A DNA stretch of 7,387 bases from Alphaproteobacteria bacterium (GCA_005884465.1 VAZH01000097.1:1-7387), one strand, 5' to 3'. Shown: positions 1-6,132, counted from the stretch's first letter. The notes: a model not told the origin generated them from the letters alone. Program-made: numbers and translations.

Positions 1-50
1 AAGCGTGTTGCGTCGCTCGCGGATTCTGGCAAACTCACGGCCGGAAATTT

Positions 51-56
51 GGGGGG
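51..56 (+). promoter_or_regulatory. G-rich ribosome binding site that decides the symporter start
   Basis: GGGGGG lies 7 bases before ATG 64, the right distance for a Shine-Dalgarno pairing. It supports ATG 64 over the in-frame TTG at 49. The reading frame stays open to position 1, so the sequence alone does not fully exclude a longer N-terminus. Confidence 0.6.
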
Positions 57-63
57 TAAGAAA

Positions 64-1365
64 ATGTCCAACAGGTTTACGCAATACATTCTGATCGCGA
101 TGGCGCTCGGAATTGTGATGGGGACGCTGGTTTTCAATTATCTTCCCGATAGCCGGGTCGAAATCGCAGCCGACGTAAACCTGATCGCGCTGCTGTTCCT
201 GCGCCTGATCAAGATGATCATCGCGCCCCTGGTGTTCGCGACCCTGGTCGGCGGCATCGCCCACATGGGAAGCGGCTCCAAGCTCGGGCGGATTTTCGCA
301 AAAACCATGGGCTGGTTCGTCAGCGCGTCGTTCGTTTCGCTGCTGCTTGGATTGATCATGGTCAATCTGTTGCAGCCGGGCGCAAACTTTCCCGGCACCC
401 TGCCGGACAAGCTGCAATCGACCGGCCTGCCGGTATCGCAGTTCTCGATCGAAAAATTCCTCACTCATTTGATTCCGACGTCGATTGCGGATGCGATGGC
501 GCAGAACGAGATTCTGCAGATCGTGGTGTTCGCGGTGTTCTTCTCGGTGGCGATGGGCGCCATGCCGGAACGTTCCAAGCCGATGCTGGCGCTGATCGAT
601 GACCTCGGCCACATCATGCTGAAGGTGACCGGCTATGTCATGCTGTTTGCGCCGCTTGCGGTGTGGGCGGCCATCATGGCGACGGTATCGAAGAACGGCC
701 TCGGCGTATTGTGGAAGCTGATCGTGTTCATGGGCGGCTTCTATCTCTCGCTGCTGATCCTGTGGGTCATTCTGGTCGTGGTGGGCTTTATCGTGCTCGG
801 GCCGAGATACAGTCATCTGCTGCGGCTGATCCGCGAACCGCTGATGATAGCGTTCTCGACGGCGAGTTCGGAAGCCGCCTACCCGAAAACGCTCGAGGGC
901 CTCAATCGCTTCGGCGCATCGTCGCGGATCTCGAGTTTCGTGCTGCCGCTTGGCTACTCGTTCAATCTCGACGGCACCATGATGTACTGCACCTTTGCCA
1001 GCATCTTCATCGCGCAGACCTATCACATCGACATGCCGCTCGGCACCCAGCTTGCGATGCTCGCGACCTTGATGATCACCTCGAAAGGTGTCGCCGGCGT
1101 TCCCCGCGCTTCGCTGGTCGTGATCGCCTCGACGCTGGGCCAGTTCGGCATCCCCGAAGCGGGGCTGTTGATGATCATGGGCATCGATACGTTCCTCGAC
1201 ATGGGACGCAGCGCCACCAATGTGATCGGCAATTCGCTGGCGACCGCGGTGGTGGCGAAGTGGGAGGGCGAACTCGCGCCCGAGCACGCGCTCGGCCCCG
1301 ACGACGTCGTGCCGCCGGACATGATCCCCGGGGAAGTGCCGGAAATGCAGGCCGGCCACGCATAG
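64..1365 (+). CDS. Dicarboxylate/amino acid:cation symporter (DAACS family, glutamate/aspartate-type)
   Basis: A 433-residue inner-membrane secondary transporter of the glutamate/C4-dicarboxylate family, which imports acidic substrates with Na+ or H+ by an elevator mechanism. Family landmarks appear in order: hydrophobic helices from residue 6 onward, the serine-rich HP1 tip (STASSEAAYP, 265-274), the TM7 motif NLDGT (301-305), the HP2 loop TSKGVAGVPRAS (339-350) and the TM8 motif around D375, D379, R382 and N386. Compared with the archaeal GltPh, D379 and R382 match the residues that hold the substrate amino group and side-chain carboxylate, which favours glutamate/aspartate over C4-dicarboxylates. 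N390 replaces a sodium-binding Asp, as in many bacterial members. The last ~30 residues form an acidic, proline-containing tail. ATG 64 is chosen because a G-run precedes it; a TTG at 49 is in frame but would place that run inside the gene. The next gene starts 10 bases after the stop. Family is certain; substrate is inferred. Confidence 0.93.
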   Translation: MSNRFTQYILIAMALGIVMGTLVFNYLPDSRVEIAADVNLIALLFLRLIKMIIAPLVFATLVGGIAHMGSGSKLGRIFAKTMGWFVSASFVSLLLGLIMVNLLQPGANFPGTLPDKLQSTGLPVSQFSIEKFLTHLIPTSIADAMAQNEILQIVVFAVFFSVAMGAMPERSKPMLALIDDLGHIMLKVTGYVMLFAPLAVWAAIMATVSKNGLGVLWKLIVFMGGFYLSLLILWVILVVVGFIVLGPRYSHLLRLIREPLMIAFSTASSEAAYPKTLEGLNRFGASSRISSFVLPLGYSFNLDGTMMYCTFASIFIAQTYHIDMPLGTQLAMLATLMITSKGVAGVPRASLVVIASTLGQFGIPEAGLLMIMGIDTFLDMGRSATNVIGNSLATAVVAKWEGELAPEHALGPDDVVPPDMIPGEVPEMQAGHA

Positions 1366-1369
1366 GAGG
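1364..1369 (+). promoter_or_regulatory. Ribosome binding site overlapping the symporter stop codon
   Basis: AGGAGG, a perfect Shine-Dalgarno core, shares two bases with the TAG stop (1363-1365) and sits 6 bases before ATG 1376. Ribosomes ending the symporter would therefore expose or occupy the site, which suggests coupled expression of the two genes. Confidence 0.85.
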
Positions 1370-1375
1370 CGAGCC

Positions 1376-2305
1376 ATGGGCCACCCACCCAGGAGATGCG
1401 TGCCGGCGGCAAGCCTGGTGGCCGCGTTGGTCTTGCTGACCACGGCTGCAGCCGCCCAGACCGGCGGCGGCGAAGGGCTGAGCCCGACGCTTGCCAATAT
1501 CAAGAGGGCGCATGTGGTGCGCCTGGGCTATCGCGAGAGCTCGCCGCCGTTTTCGTTTCTCGATCAGGCGAACCGGCCGATCGGCTACAGCCTCGAGCTC
1601 TGCGAGGCGATCGTCGATGAGATCGGTGTCGAGGTCGACGATGCCAACCTGAAGATCGAATACGTCAAGGTTACATCTGACGACCGCATTCCGGCGGTGG
1701 TGCAGAACAAAATCGACCTCGAATGCGGATCGACCACCGCCAACGCGGAGCGCAGCAAACAGGTGGCGTTCTCGCCGCTGATATTCGTGGCCGGCACCAA
1801 GTTGATGGTGCCGAAGGCCTCGACCGTCGCGGGAGCGGCCGATTTGAAGGGCAAGACGGTGGTGGTGACAAAAGGCACCACCAACGAGCAGGCGATGCAT
1901 GCTGTCGACAGGAAATTTGCGCTTGGCCTCAACATCATTACCTCGCCCGATCATGAGCAATCCTATCAGATGCTGGTGGATCAAAAGGCCGATGCGTTCG
2001 CGACCGACGACATTCTGCTTTACGGCCTGATCGCGCGGCACAGGGCGCAGGACAAGTTTCGCGTTACCGGCGAATATCTGTCCTACGATCCCTACGGCAT
2101 CATGTTCCGCAAGGGTGAGCCGCAACTCGCTGCCGTGGTGGAACGCACCTTCCGCAAGCTCGGTTCGAATCGCGACCTTGTTCCGCTCTACAACAAATGG
2201 TTCGTCTGGCGCCTGCCGACCGGCGAGAAGCTCAACGTCGCGATCTCGCCGCAGCTGGAAGAAGCGTTCAAGGTGCTCAACGATAGCGAGGGGACGAGCA
2301 ACTAG
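1376..2305 (+). CDS. Periplasmic amino acid-binding protein, GltI-like (glutamate/aspartate type)
   Basis: A 309-residue secreted solute-binding protein of the bacterial family 3 (periplasmic type II fold). Residues 1-27 form a signal peptide: Arg at 6-7, a hydrophobic core and a TTAAAAQ cleavage region. The mature part resembles E. coli GltI along its length: GYRESSPPFSF (51-61), ECGSTTANAER (116-126), KGKTVVVTKGTTNEQ (158-172), SPDH (190-193) and a C-terminal LNVAISPQLEEAF segment (286-298). R53, S119 and H193 fall where GltI contacts glutamate, as I recall that structure, so the ligand is probably glutamate or aspartate. It is normally the periplasmic receptor of an ABC importer, but no permease or ATPase gene is adjacent. 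It instead follows a secondary symporter with a perfect ribosome site and a 10-base gap, so the two are very likely co-transcribed. A repeat and a convergent gene end the unit downstream. Confidence 0.93.
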   Translation: MGHPPRRCVPAASLVAALVLLTTAAAAQTGGGEGLSPTLANIKRAHVVRLGYRESSPPFSFLDQANRPIGYSLELCEAIVDEIGVEVDDANLKIEYVKVTSDDRIPAVVQNKIDLECGSTTANAERSKQVAFSPLIFVAGTKLMVPKASTVAGAADLKGKTVVVTKGTTNEQAMHAVDRKFALGLNIITSPDHEQSYQMLVDQKADAFATDDILLYGLIARHRAQDKFRVTGEYLSYDPYGIMFRKGEPQLAAVVERTFRKLGSNRDLVPLYNKWFVWRLPTGEKLNVAISPQLEEAFKVLNDSEGTSN

Positions 2306-2314
2306 GTTTTCCGT

Positions 2315-2402
2315 CGTGCCCGGGCTTGTCCCGGGCATCCACGTCCTCCCTTGGCGACTGGACAAAAAAGACGTGGACGGCTGGGACGAGCCCGGCGATT
2401 GC
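2315..2402. repeat. Palindromic intergenic repeat element A
   Basis: Two imperfect complementary arms (about 2315-2345 and 2370-2402) flank a 24-base centre. The left arm is itself a hairpin: GCCCGGG (2318-2324), a 5-base loop, then CCCGGGC (2330-2336). I recall this type of sequence, 'GTGCCCGGGCTTGTCCCGGGCATCC', from many Bradyrhizobium intergenic regions; that is memory, not a search. It lies directly behind the binding-protein gene and between convergent genes, so it may act as a transcription barrier or 3'-end stabiliser. There is no T-run after the hairpin on the + strand. A run of six A (2364-2369) would read as T on the - strand. Confidence 0.8.
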
Positions 2403-2411
2403 GATCATCTA

Positions 2412-2516
2412 GGTGTCATCGTCCGCGAAAGCGGACGATCCAGTACTCCGCGACGTCTCGGTTCAATCACTAGAGCCACGGCGTACTGGATACCCGCCTT
2501 CGCGGGGTATGACGCC
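2412..2516. repeat. Palindromic intergenic repeat element B
   Basis: Arms 2412-2446 and 2483-2516 are imperfect inverted copies joined at TCCAGTAC/GTACTGGA. Each arm also folds on itself: the left is TCGTCCGC-GAAA-GCGGACGA (2419-2438, a perfect 8-bp stem with a GNRA-type loop), and the right is ACCCGC-CTTC-GCGGGGT with one extra G. The two arms differ in stem sequence yet both keep their local pairing. The type resembles a repeat I recall from Bradyrhizobium and Rhodopseudomonas. It ends 16 bases beyond the stop codon of the - strand ligase gene, so it would be transcribed as that operon's 3' end. Confidence 0.82.
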
Positions 2517-2532
2517 GTGACGAATTCCGCGG

Positions 2533-3849
2533 TCAGAAAAATTTCAAATCCTGCGCGCGGCCGCCGTTGGCGACCACGGTGTACTCGATGGCGAGGAATA
2601 ATCCGCCAGCCACGTATATTTTTCGATTCTGTGACGCGGCGAGCCTTTGGCTGACACCGACGGCGTCCTCGACGGTCGCGGCGATGTGAGCAGTTGCTTG
2701 CGGATTGGCCTTGCGCACCGCGGCGGCGACGGTCCTGGTGTCCGCGCCCTTGTGGTGTGCCGAGGTGCATATGATGGTGTCGAACGACGGCGCCAGAGCG
2801 GCGACGATCTCGTCGGCGTTCTTGTCGAAGGAAATCCCGGACACGAGAATCCAGTTCTCCGCGCCATAGATCGCCTTGAGGCTTGCGAGCGACTGCCGGA
2901 TGCCATCGGGGGTGTGGCCGACGTCGACAACGGTAAGTGGGTCTTGCCTGATAAGTTCGAGGCGGCCCGGCCAGCGCGCCTCGCGAAGGCCCGAGCGCAC
3001 GGCGGCCTCGATGTTGTCGGGAGTTGCTCCGGGCCGCGCGTGTTGTAGCCACAGCAGGAACAAGCTGATCGCGATCGCGGCATTGTTGAATTGAAACGTG
3101 CCGAGCAGGCCCATTTCGAGCGACCGAAATTCGTGAGCCTCGAACTGGAAATCGAACCGTTGCCCTGCTGTCGAGAGGGATTCGCCCGATATGCCGATCT
3201 CCGCGCGGACAAAGCGCGACGCAATCGCGCGATTGCGGTTATATTCGATCAGATGCGGCCTCAGGTTTCGGCAATTCTCGCCATAGACGATCGTGCCGCC
3301 GGATGCGCAGGCGTCGCTCTTGTCGGAAGCGATCAATTCCAGCGAATGGCCGAGCAGTTCGACATGCTCGTAATCGACTGACGTGACGCAGGTCAGTTGC
3401 GCGCCGGCCAGGCGCACCGGATCGTAACGGCCGCCGATGCCGGCCTCGAACACCGCGCAATCGCAATTCCGCTCCTGAAAATACAGGCCGGCCAGCGCGA
3501 ACAGGGCCTCGAAGGCTCCGAATTTTTCTCCGGTTCGCCGCGAGATCTCGGCGATAGCCATCTCGATCCGCGACTTCAGCCGCGCCAGGTCGTCATCGCC
3601 GATATCAGCGCCGTCGACCTGAACCCGCTCGTTCAAACGATAGAGATGCGGTGAGGTGAACAGACCGGTTCGCAAGCCATAGGCGCGGGCGATACCGGCG
3701 CAGAACGCAGCGGTAGAGCCTTTGCCATTGGACCCCGTCACCACAACCGAAATACGCGAGAGCCTTACCCGCTCCACCGCGAGAGCATCGAGCAGGTCTG
3801 CCATCCGTGCCAGACAAACCCCATCACCGTATTTTGGAAGATCAAACAT
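2533..3849 (-). CDS. FolC-like Mur ligase-family protein, partner of the ATP-grasp protein
   Basis: A 438-residue cytoplasmic ATP-dependent amide ligase of the Mur ligase/FolC fold, close to the usual FolC length. In order: P-loop TGSNGKGST (38-46), the FolC-type TSPHL (65-69) followed by LNERVQVDG, FEAGIGGRYD (134-143), SVDYEH (157-162) and DKS (K177, at the position of the carbamylated lysine), then the C-terminal domain with PGRLE (294-298), VVDVGHTPDG (307-316) and AGGLFLAIE (414-422). Family members join an amino acid to a carboxylate through an acyl phosphate. Several FolC hallmarks are changed: GGRxDATN becomes GGRYDPVR, the DH pair becomes EH, and AHNP becomes GHTP. A folate role is therefore doubtful. 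The start is ATG 3849, sharing its A with the TAA of the upstream ATP-grasp gene (TAATG) and preceded by GGGG 8 bases before. The frame stays open upstream to 4131, but that part lies over the ATP-grasp gene and has no ligase-like sequence. Substrates are unknown. Confidence 0.85.
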   Translation of the reverse strand: MFDLPKYGDGVCLARMADLLDALAVERVRLSRISVVVTGSNGKGSTAAFCAGIARAYGLRTGLFTSPHLYRLNERVQVDGADIGDDDLARLKSRIEMAIAEISRRTGEKFGAFEALFALAGLYFQERNCDCAVFEAGIGGRYDPVRLAGAQLTCVTSVDYEHVELLGHSLELIASDKSDACASGGTIVYGENCRNLRPHLIEYNRNRAIASRFVRAEIGISGESLSTAGQRFDFQFEAHEFRSLEMGLLGTFQFNNAAIAISLFLLWLQHARPGATPDNIEAAVRSGLREARWPGRLELIRQDPLTVVDVGHTPDGIRQSLASLKAIYGAENWILVSGISFDKNADEIVAALAPSFDTIICTSAHHKGADTRTVAAAVRKANPQATAHIAATVEDAVGVSQRLAASQNRKIYVAGGLFLAIEYTVVANGGRAQDLKFF

Positions 3850-4841
3850 TAAAGCAGCCCCATCGCCAAAAATGTGTGGCGCCAGATTTTCAGGATCAGG
3901 TCGCTGCGGCCGGATTCCTCCAGCAGCCGGATCGAGGGGTTGGAGTTTAGTTCGATAACCCGCATCGCATCCGGGTCTCCGCCGATATCGGTAAACATGT
4001 CCACGGCGGCGACACGAAGGCCGAGCACTCGCACGGCCTGCCTCGCCAGTACGAGGGCGGCCTCGGACGGAGGAGCTTCGAGAACCATCGTTCCCCCCGC
4101 GCTCAGATTCATCCGTCCGGGAATCTCCCAACGCTCGCCCTTGGGCAGCACGATGCCGAGCGAAGCGTCGGGGCTTGCGGAAACCAGAGAAAGACCGCGC
4201 GCGCGCAACGCTTCATTATGCGCAATCAACAGCTCGCCGATCGAACGCGCGCCGTCGCCTGAAACGAACGGCGAATATTTCCTGGCGGAATACACGACCT
4301 CGTCGTCGAGCAGGAAAATCCGGTATTCATTTCCTGTTGCAATCGGCTGGATCAATATCGAATCGTAATATTGCGAAACCTGGTCCAGGTATCCTGCAAG
4401 CAGCCCCTCCCCAATGACTTGGGCAAAATCGCCGCGCGATCCCAATAGTGGTTTGGCGAACGCAGTGCCGCCGAGCTTTCTCAAATATTCGAACGCGTGT
4501 TCGCGCTCGTGGCCCAGGGCGCGGTGGCTACGGCGCCGTTCATGCAGGAAGAAATATTCGCCGCCGAGCGTCGCAACGCCGGCATCCTCCAGAATCCGAT
4601 TGGTAAAATATTTGTCCGATGCCAGCGTTGCGGCGGTGGCATTGTTTTGCGGATACCATGAACATCGCCCGGCGCCGAAATGAACGCTCATGGTCTTCGA
4701 TGCGACCCTGAACAGAAGCCCAGACCCGCCGTCGATGTCCTGAAACGACAGGCCAAATTCTGCGCAGGCATATTCCGCGTAGACCGATTGGTCCGGATAG
4801 GAGCCCGGCTTTCCCGATCGAAACTCGCTAAGGCTTCGCAT
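3849..4841 (-). CDS. ATP-grasp amide ligase, cyanophycin synthetase/RimK-like
   Basis: A 330-residue cytoplasmic ATP-grasp protein, expected to activate a carboxylate as acyl phosphate and couple it to an amine. The region from residue 68 onward resembles the ATP-grasp domain of cyanophycin synthetase (CphA): NATAATLASDKYFTNRILEDAGV (in 67-89), FAKPLLGSRG (128-137, K130 as likely ATP ligand), IQPIATGNEYRIFLL (164-178), ARKYSPFVSGDGARSI (186-201), NLSAGGT (245-251) and the metal-binding end D281 with VIELNSNP (295-302). The ~65-residue N-terminal part is much shorter than the CphA N domain. ATG 4841 is the only usable start: an in-frame TGA lies 12 codons upstream with no ATG, GTG or TTG between. 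GGA, 6 bases before it, is a weak ribosome site. The gene is translationally coupled to the FolC-like ligase, so the two probably work on one product. Alternatives are a RimK-type protein modifier or a GshB-like peptide ligase. Confidence 0.85.
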   Translation of the reverse strand: MRSLSEFRSGKPGSYPDQSVYAEYACAEFGLSFQDIDGGSGLLFRVASKTMSVHFGAGRCSWYPQNNATAATLASDKYFTNRILEDAGVATLGGEYFFLHERRRSHRALGHEREHAFEYLRKLGGTAFAKPLLGSRGDFAQVIGEGLLAGYLDQVSQYYDSILIQPIATGNEYRIFLLDDEVVYSARKYSPFVSGDGARSIGELLIAHNEALRARGLSLVSASPDASLGIVLPKGERWEIPGRMNLSAGGTMVLEAPPSEAALVLARQAVRVLGLRVAAVDMFTDIGGDPDAMRVIELNSNPSIRLLEESGRSDLILKIWRHTFLAMGLL

Positions 4842-4909
4842 GCAATATCCGGCGATCTGGCATTCGGTTTCTGATCAAATATCCCTAACGAGATTTTTAT
4901 CCGGACGCG

Positions 4910-4953
4910 GCAATTAATTGCTCATTGCCGACGGATTTCAGCAAGTTAATTGC
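4910..4953. promoter_or_regulatory. Two tandem palindromes, candidate operators
   Basis: GCAATTAATTGC (4910-4921) is a perfect 12-bp palindrome, and GCAAGTTAATTGC (4941-4953) is the same site with one added base. Both share TTAATTGCTC (4914-4923 and 4946-4955). Their centres are about 31.5 bp apart, three turns of DNA, so two dimers would sit on the same face. They lie 69-112 bases upstream of the ATP-grasp start and over 200 bases upstream of fpr, which favours a role for the ligase operon. The regulator is unknown. Confidence 0.5.
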
Positions 4954-5007
4954 TCGGAAGCGCAGATAAACAGCAAAGACCTTTTCTGTCAGCGAAACCG
5001 ACGCTTT

Positions 5008-5021
5008 TTTGAGCTCTCAAA
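5008..5021. promoter_or_regulatory. Short inverted repeat upstream of the fpr promoter
   Basis: TTTGAG-CT-CTCAAA forms a 6-bp inverted repeat ending 17 bases before the possible -35 box at 5039. The position suits an activator or repressor site for fpr, but a repeat this short can occur by chance. Confidence 0.3.
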
Positions 5022-5038
5022 TTGAACCTCCGCTCTTA

Positions 5039-5066
5039 TTGACTATGTCTAACATCACGGTATTTC
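5039..5066 (+). promoter_or_regulatory. Possible sigma-70-type promoter for fpr
   Basis: TTGACT (5039-5044, five of six consensus bases) is followed after 16 bases by TATTTC (5061-5066), a weak -10 element. Transcription would start near 5073 and give a leader of about 90 bases. The -35 is good and the -10 poor. Confidence 0.35.
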
Positions 5067-5163
5067 AGCCGCCAAATCCTCCATCGTCGCAGGGGTTTTC
5101 GCCGCTTCGCGAGCCGCACAACTCGATCGTTCTACTGTCAGGCAACCGGAAAAAACAAAACAC

Positions 5164-5937
5164 ATGAGCGCATTCCATCGAGAGAAGGTTCTTTCTGTCC
5201 AGCACTGGACCGATACGCTGTTCAGCTTCAGGGCTACCCGCAATTCCGGCTTTCGATTCCAGAACGGCCAGTTCGCGATGATCGGGCTCGAGGTCGATGG
5301 CCGTCCATTGATGCGCGCCTACAGCATGGCGAGCGCCAATCACGAGGACGAGCTGGAATTTTTCAGCATCAAGGTCGCCGACGGCCCGCTGACATCGCGG
5401 CTTCAAAGGATCAAGGAGGGCGACACCATCCTGGTCGGGCGCAAGGCCACCGGCACGTTGATCGCCGACAATCTGATTCCGGGCAAGCGCCTGCTGCTGC
5501 TGTCGACCGGGACGGGCCTGGCGCCGTTCGCCAGCCTGATCAAGGACCCGGAAGTGTACGAGCAATTTGAAACCATTGTTCTGGTTCACGGCTGCCGGCA
5601 GGTGTCCGAACTGGCCTATGGCGAGGAGCTGGTGGCGAAGCTGCGGGACGACGAACTGTTCGGACCGCTGTTGACCGAGAAGCTCGTGTATTATCCGACC
5701 GTCACCCGCGAGCCGTTCCGCAACCGCGGCCGCATCACCGACCTGATCACCTCAAAGCAATTGTTCGACGATATCGGCCAGTCGCCGCTCGATATCGAGA
5801 CGGATCGGGTCATGATGTGCGGCAGCCCGGCGATGCTGGAAGAGCTGCGCCAGATGTTCGAAGCGCGTGGTTTTGCCGAAGGCAATAACAGCGAGCCGGG
5901 TCATTTTGTGATCGAGAAAGCGTTCGTCGAACGGTAA
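5164..5937 (+). CDS. fpr: Ferredoxin/flavodoxin-NADP(+) reductase
   Basis: A 257-residue FAD enzyme that moves electrons between NADPH and ferredoxin or flavodoxin in the cytoplasm; bacterial members support redox balance, oxidative stress defence and iron-sulfur or nitrogenase-linked pathways. The FAD domain carries RAYSMAS (51-57), the FAD-binding motif, and the GPLTSRL segment (74-80). The NADP domain carries STGTGLAPF (114-122), VHGCR (141-145) and MCGSPAM (218-224). The C-terminus FVIEKAFVER (248-257) resembles the Azotobacter/Rhodobacter class of FPR, which ends beyond the position where the E. coli enzyme stops in Trp. Length is typical. ATG 5164 is the only sensible start; the leader just before it is A-rich (GGAAAAAACAAAACAC) with no good ribosome site, so translation may rely on an unstructured leader. 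It is divergent from the ligase operon and followed by a palindromic repeat. Confidence 0.96.
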   Translation: MSAFHREKVLSVQHWTDTLFSFRATRNSGFRFQNGQFAMIGLEVDGRPLMRAYSMASANHEDELEFFSIKVADGPLTSRLQRIKEGDTILVGRKATGTLIADNLIPGKRLLLLSTGTGLAPFASLIKDPEVYEQFETIVLVHGCRQVSELAYGEELVAKLRDDELFGPLLTEKLVYYPTVTREPFRNRGRITDLITSKQLFDDIGQSPLDIETDRVMMCGSPAMLEELRQMFEARGFAEGNNSEPGHFVIEKAFVER

Positions 5938-5953
5938 GTCTTTCCGTTTCCAG

Positions 5954-6050
5954 CCGTCATTCCGGGGCGCGCGTGAGCGCGAACCCGGAATCCCGAGATG
6001 ATAATTTCCAGATTCCGGGTCTGGTCCTTCGGACCATCCCGGAATGACGG
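5954..6050. repeat. Palindromic intergenic repeat element C
   Basis: The ends CCGTCATTCCGGG (5954-5966) and CCCGGAATGACGG (6038-6050) are perfect 13-bp inverted repeats. Inside are two smaller hairpins: CGCGC-GTGA-GCGCG (5968-5981) and TGGTCC-TTC-GGACCA (6022-6036). ATTCCGGGT appears again near the middle as the complement of ACCCGGAAT. I recall elements of this type as very common in Bradyrhizobium. It begins 16 bases after the fpr stop, so it would form the 3' end of the fpr transcript; there is no T-run typical of an intrinsic terminator. Confidence 0.85.
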
Positions 6051-6132
6051 TCGTAGCGTCGGACGCCGCACACGGCCAGCGCGCCCGGATGATCCTCGCA
6101 ACCAATCTTGATAGCGCAGCCCCGTTTTCCGT

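Larger units (their letters stand above)
4842..5163. other. Divergent intergenic control region, relatively AT-rich
   Basis: These 322 bases separate the - strand ligase operon from fpr and hold no credible gene. Visible inside are two palindromes (4910-4921, 4941-4953), an inverted repeat (5008-5021) and a possible fpr promoter (5039-5066). On the - strand I could not pick a convincing -35/-10 pair for the ligase operon; TTGCCG (4914-4919 read on the - strand) is the best -35 fragment. The base composition is visibly richer in A and T than the flanking genes. Confidence 0.6.

Noticed and set aside
49..63. TTG 49 as start of the symporter
   Set aside because: It would add five residues (MGGKK) made from the G-rich ribosome site itself; ATG 64 has ideal spacing.
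2318..2336. Intrinsic terminator after the binding-protein gene
   Set aside because: The hairpin is strong but no T-run follows it on the + strand, so it is described as a repeat only.
1175..2365. Long open frame on the - strand (396 codons) opposite the symporter end and the binding protein
   Set aside because: It is antisense to two well-supported genes, its protein is Arg/His-rich with no recognisable motif, and such frames arise easily opposite GC-rich genes.
2306..2532. CRISPR array or insertion sequence remnant
   Set aside because: The repeats are inverted palindromes of two different families rather than regularly spaced direct repeats, and no transposase fragment is readable.
3850..4131. 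Upstream extension of the FolC-like gene to a start at 4131 (532 residues)
   Set aside because: The extra ~94 residues are Arg/Ser/Gly-rich, overlap the ATP-grasp coding region in another frame, and FolC homology begins at the ATG at 3849, which is coupled to the upstream stop.
2533..4841. Calling the pair a split cyanophycin synthetase making cyanophycin
   Set aside because: The second protein is of FolC type and the CphA N domain is absent; no cyanophycinase is present. Only the general ligase role is supportable.
5065..5589. Open frame on the - strand opposite fpr (174 codons)
   Set aside because: It lies antisense to a clear reductase gene and into the divergent control region; no motif, no ribosome site.
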